Position numbers and translations under genes: made by a program. Positions 32,835 through 33,713 of a stretch of DNA of 33,713 bases are shown here, piece after piece. The DNA is from Ruminococcus flavefaciens (GTDB lineage: Bacteria; Bacillota_A; Clostridia; Oscillospirales; Ruminococcaceae). The DNA lies in NCBI GenBank assembly GCA_004556875.1, contig SFFP01000001.1, positions 1 through 33,713 of the forward strand, in the 5' to 3' direction. Every line of letters starts with the position of its first letter. Within the stretch, counting starts at the first letter, position 1. Below the pieces are notes generated by a model. The model saw nothing but the letters and a program-made list of their open reading frames with translations. It did not search any database and was not told the origin of the DNA.

Positions 32835-32984
32835 CTGCTATATTAGCTATTTGAAGACTTCTTGTAATAATTCAGATTAACGGAAAAGCAGCAACAGATT
32901 CGTCAAAATCAGCTGATATTATCGGGCTTTTTGACTTGTTAAACTGTAAATTTGCAAAAAAACGCAAAAATGTCGGAATAACTC

Positions 32985-33013
32985 TTGACAAGTAGAACAA
33001 AATGGTGTATAAT
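32985..33013 (+). promoter_or_regulatory. Perfect sigma-A promoter of the AAA ATPase gene
   Basis: TTGACA (32985-32990), exactly 17 bases, TATAAT (33008-33013). This excludes the open-frame start at 32985 and supports the ATG at 33036. Confidence 0.92.
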
Positions 33014-33035
33014 GGAAAATGTGGAGGTAGCCGCT

Positions 33036-33620
33036 ATGAAAAATGCAATTCTTAAGTCGATTTCTGCAACCAATTTCGGACCGTTCAATGGTACGATAAC
33101 ATTTGATATGGAGACATCAGTCCCCAAGGGGCAGATTATTGATAATCATACTTTCATTGCTGGTGACAATCAGCAGTTTAATAAAATCGCATATATATAT
33201 GGTGCTAACGGTTCGGGTAAGTCCAATTTCTGCAAGATTATTTTGCAGATACAGAGAGCCATCATGCTGTCGCCTATCAGAGCATCAAACAATCCTCAGC
33301 TTCTCGATATGCTTCCACTGAAGGACGAGTTAGCTGTTCAGAGAAATTATTTTAAGTTTGATGTAGCTGGAAAGAGACGTGAAACATCATACTCGATACA
33401 AATTCTTATTGATGATGTACTATATACCTACTCTTTTTCAATAGCTGAAAATCATGATGTCATTTCAGAGAAACTGACGAAAAAGAAAAGGCGCACAGAA
33501 ACTATTCTGGAACGTACATCGCCAAGTTTTGAGAGCATTATGCTAAAATCGGAGTTGAAGTCTTTTCAGGACAATGTTCATGTAGTCAAGGATAATGCTC
33601 TGTGTTTGTCGATGGCTTAG
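33036..33620 (+). pseudogene. AAA ATPase (RloA/AAA_15-like), apparently truncated
   Basis: The ATG at 33036 follows GGAGGTAGCCGCT. The product begins ILKSISATNFGPFNGTITFDME and has the Walker A motif GANGSGKSNFC at about 56-66, as in AAA_15/RloA-type and OLD-like ATPases found in defence islands. Only 194 residues are made before a TAG at 33618-33620. Family members usually run to 350-450 residues with signature, Walker B and His motifs, all missing here. The next bases (33621-33713) do not resume the family in any frame I can recognise. Either the gene is broken by an insertion or deletion, or the window ends before a rejoining segment. A partner gene such as RloB, if present, would be to the right. 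Confidence 0.6.
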
Positions 33621-33713
33621 GTCAGTTTACAAGGAACTACACGCAGACCGTGAAACGGGCTGCTGACAACAAACGGCGCTATGCTCCCGGCTGGGTGCAT
33701 AGCACCTGTTTGT
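33621..33713 (+). other. Unassigned sequence at the window edge
   Basis: After the TAG of the ATPase frame, a second frame stays open to the end and reads GLGQFTRNYTQTVKRAADNK and on, which I do not recognise. GCTATGC (33679-33685) and GCATAGC (33698-33704) form a perfect 7-bp inverted repeat. It may be the left part of an inserted element; there is too little sequence to decide. Confidence 0.3.

Noticed and set aside
33621..33713. Group II intron 5' end
   Set aside because: The sequence after the break does not begin with GTGCG or a similar intron start, and too little is shown.

Overview
The window looks like chromosome of a cellulosome-forming Ruminococcus, most like R. flavefaciens. Four secreted enzymes carry type I dockerins, two of them behind uninterrupted threonine linkers of 31 and 26 residues. 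Promoters are low-GC Gram-positive sigma-A boxes, ribosome sites are strong AGGAGG types, and guaA is of clostridial type. The genus is inferred from these traits; no search was run.

Layout. (1) 1-357 looks like the far end of an integrated element. It closes with a 23-nt fragment that has the exact geometry of the 3' end of a tRNA-like gene, probably tmRNA/ssrA, and integrase arm-like 11-bp direct repeats lie upstream. (2) 608-15805 is a plant cell-wall degradation region: a dockerin protein with two NlpC/P60-like repeats (one with Cys replaced by Ser), a GH43-CBM22-dockerin-CE1 xylan enzyme, a parallel beta-helix-CBM6-dockerin enzyme and a PL11 rhamnogalacturonan lyase with dockerin. A MATE exporter and a translationally coupled GNAT/anion-transporter pair sit among them. 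(3) 15844-21309 holds cell functions: a SAM methyltransferase, a lipoprotein, a second GNAT enzyme, a ZIP metal transporter with a perfect operator palindrome, and an HD-hydrolase/GH13 operon whose GH13 enzyme is fused to DUF1653. (4) guaA (21687-23240) has a structured leader with a 14-bp tandem repeat.

(5) From about 23245 to the window end lies an integrative and mobilizable element that seems to use the 3' side of guaA. It has an Xre regulator and an unknown protein facing left, and a divergent, operator-studded promoter region. Facing right are an Xis-like protein, a Tn916-type tyrosine integrase, a MobC-like protein, a RepA-like ATPase, interlocking inverted repeats, a small protein, a candidate oriT, a MobV relaxase and a TnpV-like protein. 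Its cargo is a second Xre regulator divergent from a two-gene module, an EcoRI-family adenine methyltransferase followed by a DUF262-HNH nuclease. An AAA ATPase with its own perfect promoter follows and stops early at 33620. The right end of the element is not in the window.

How the genes work together. The dockerin enzymes would attach to a scaffoldin and attack arabinoxylan (debranching plus ester removal) and pectin (RG-I backbone). The element carries its own integration, replication and mobilization functions. The methyltransferase/DUF262-HNH cargo is the best candidate for a poorly described defence system.
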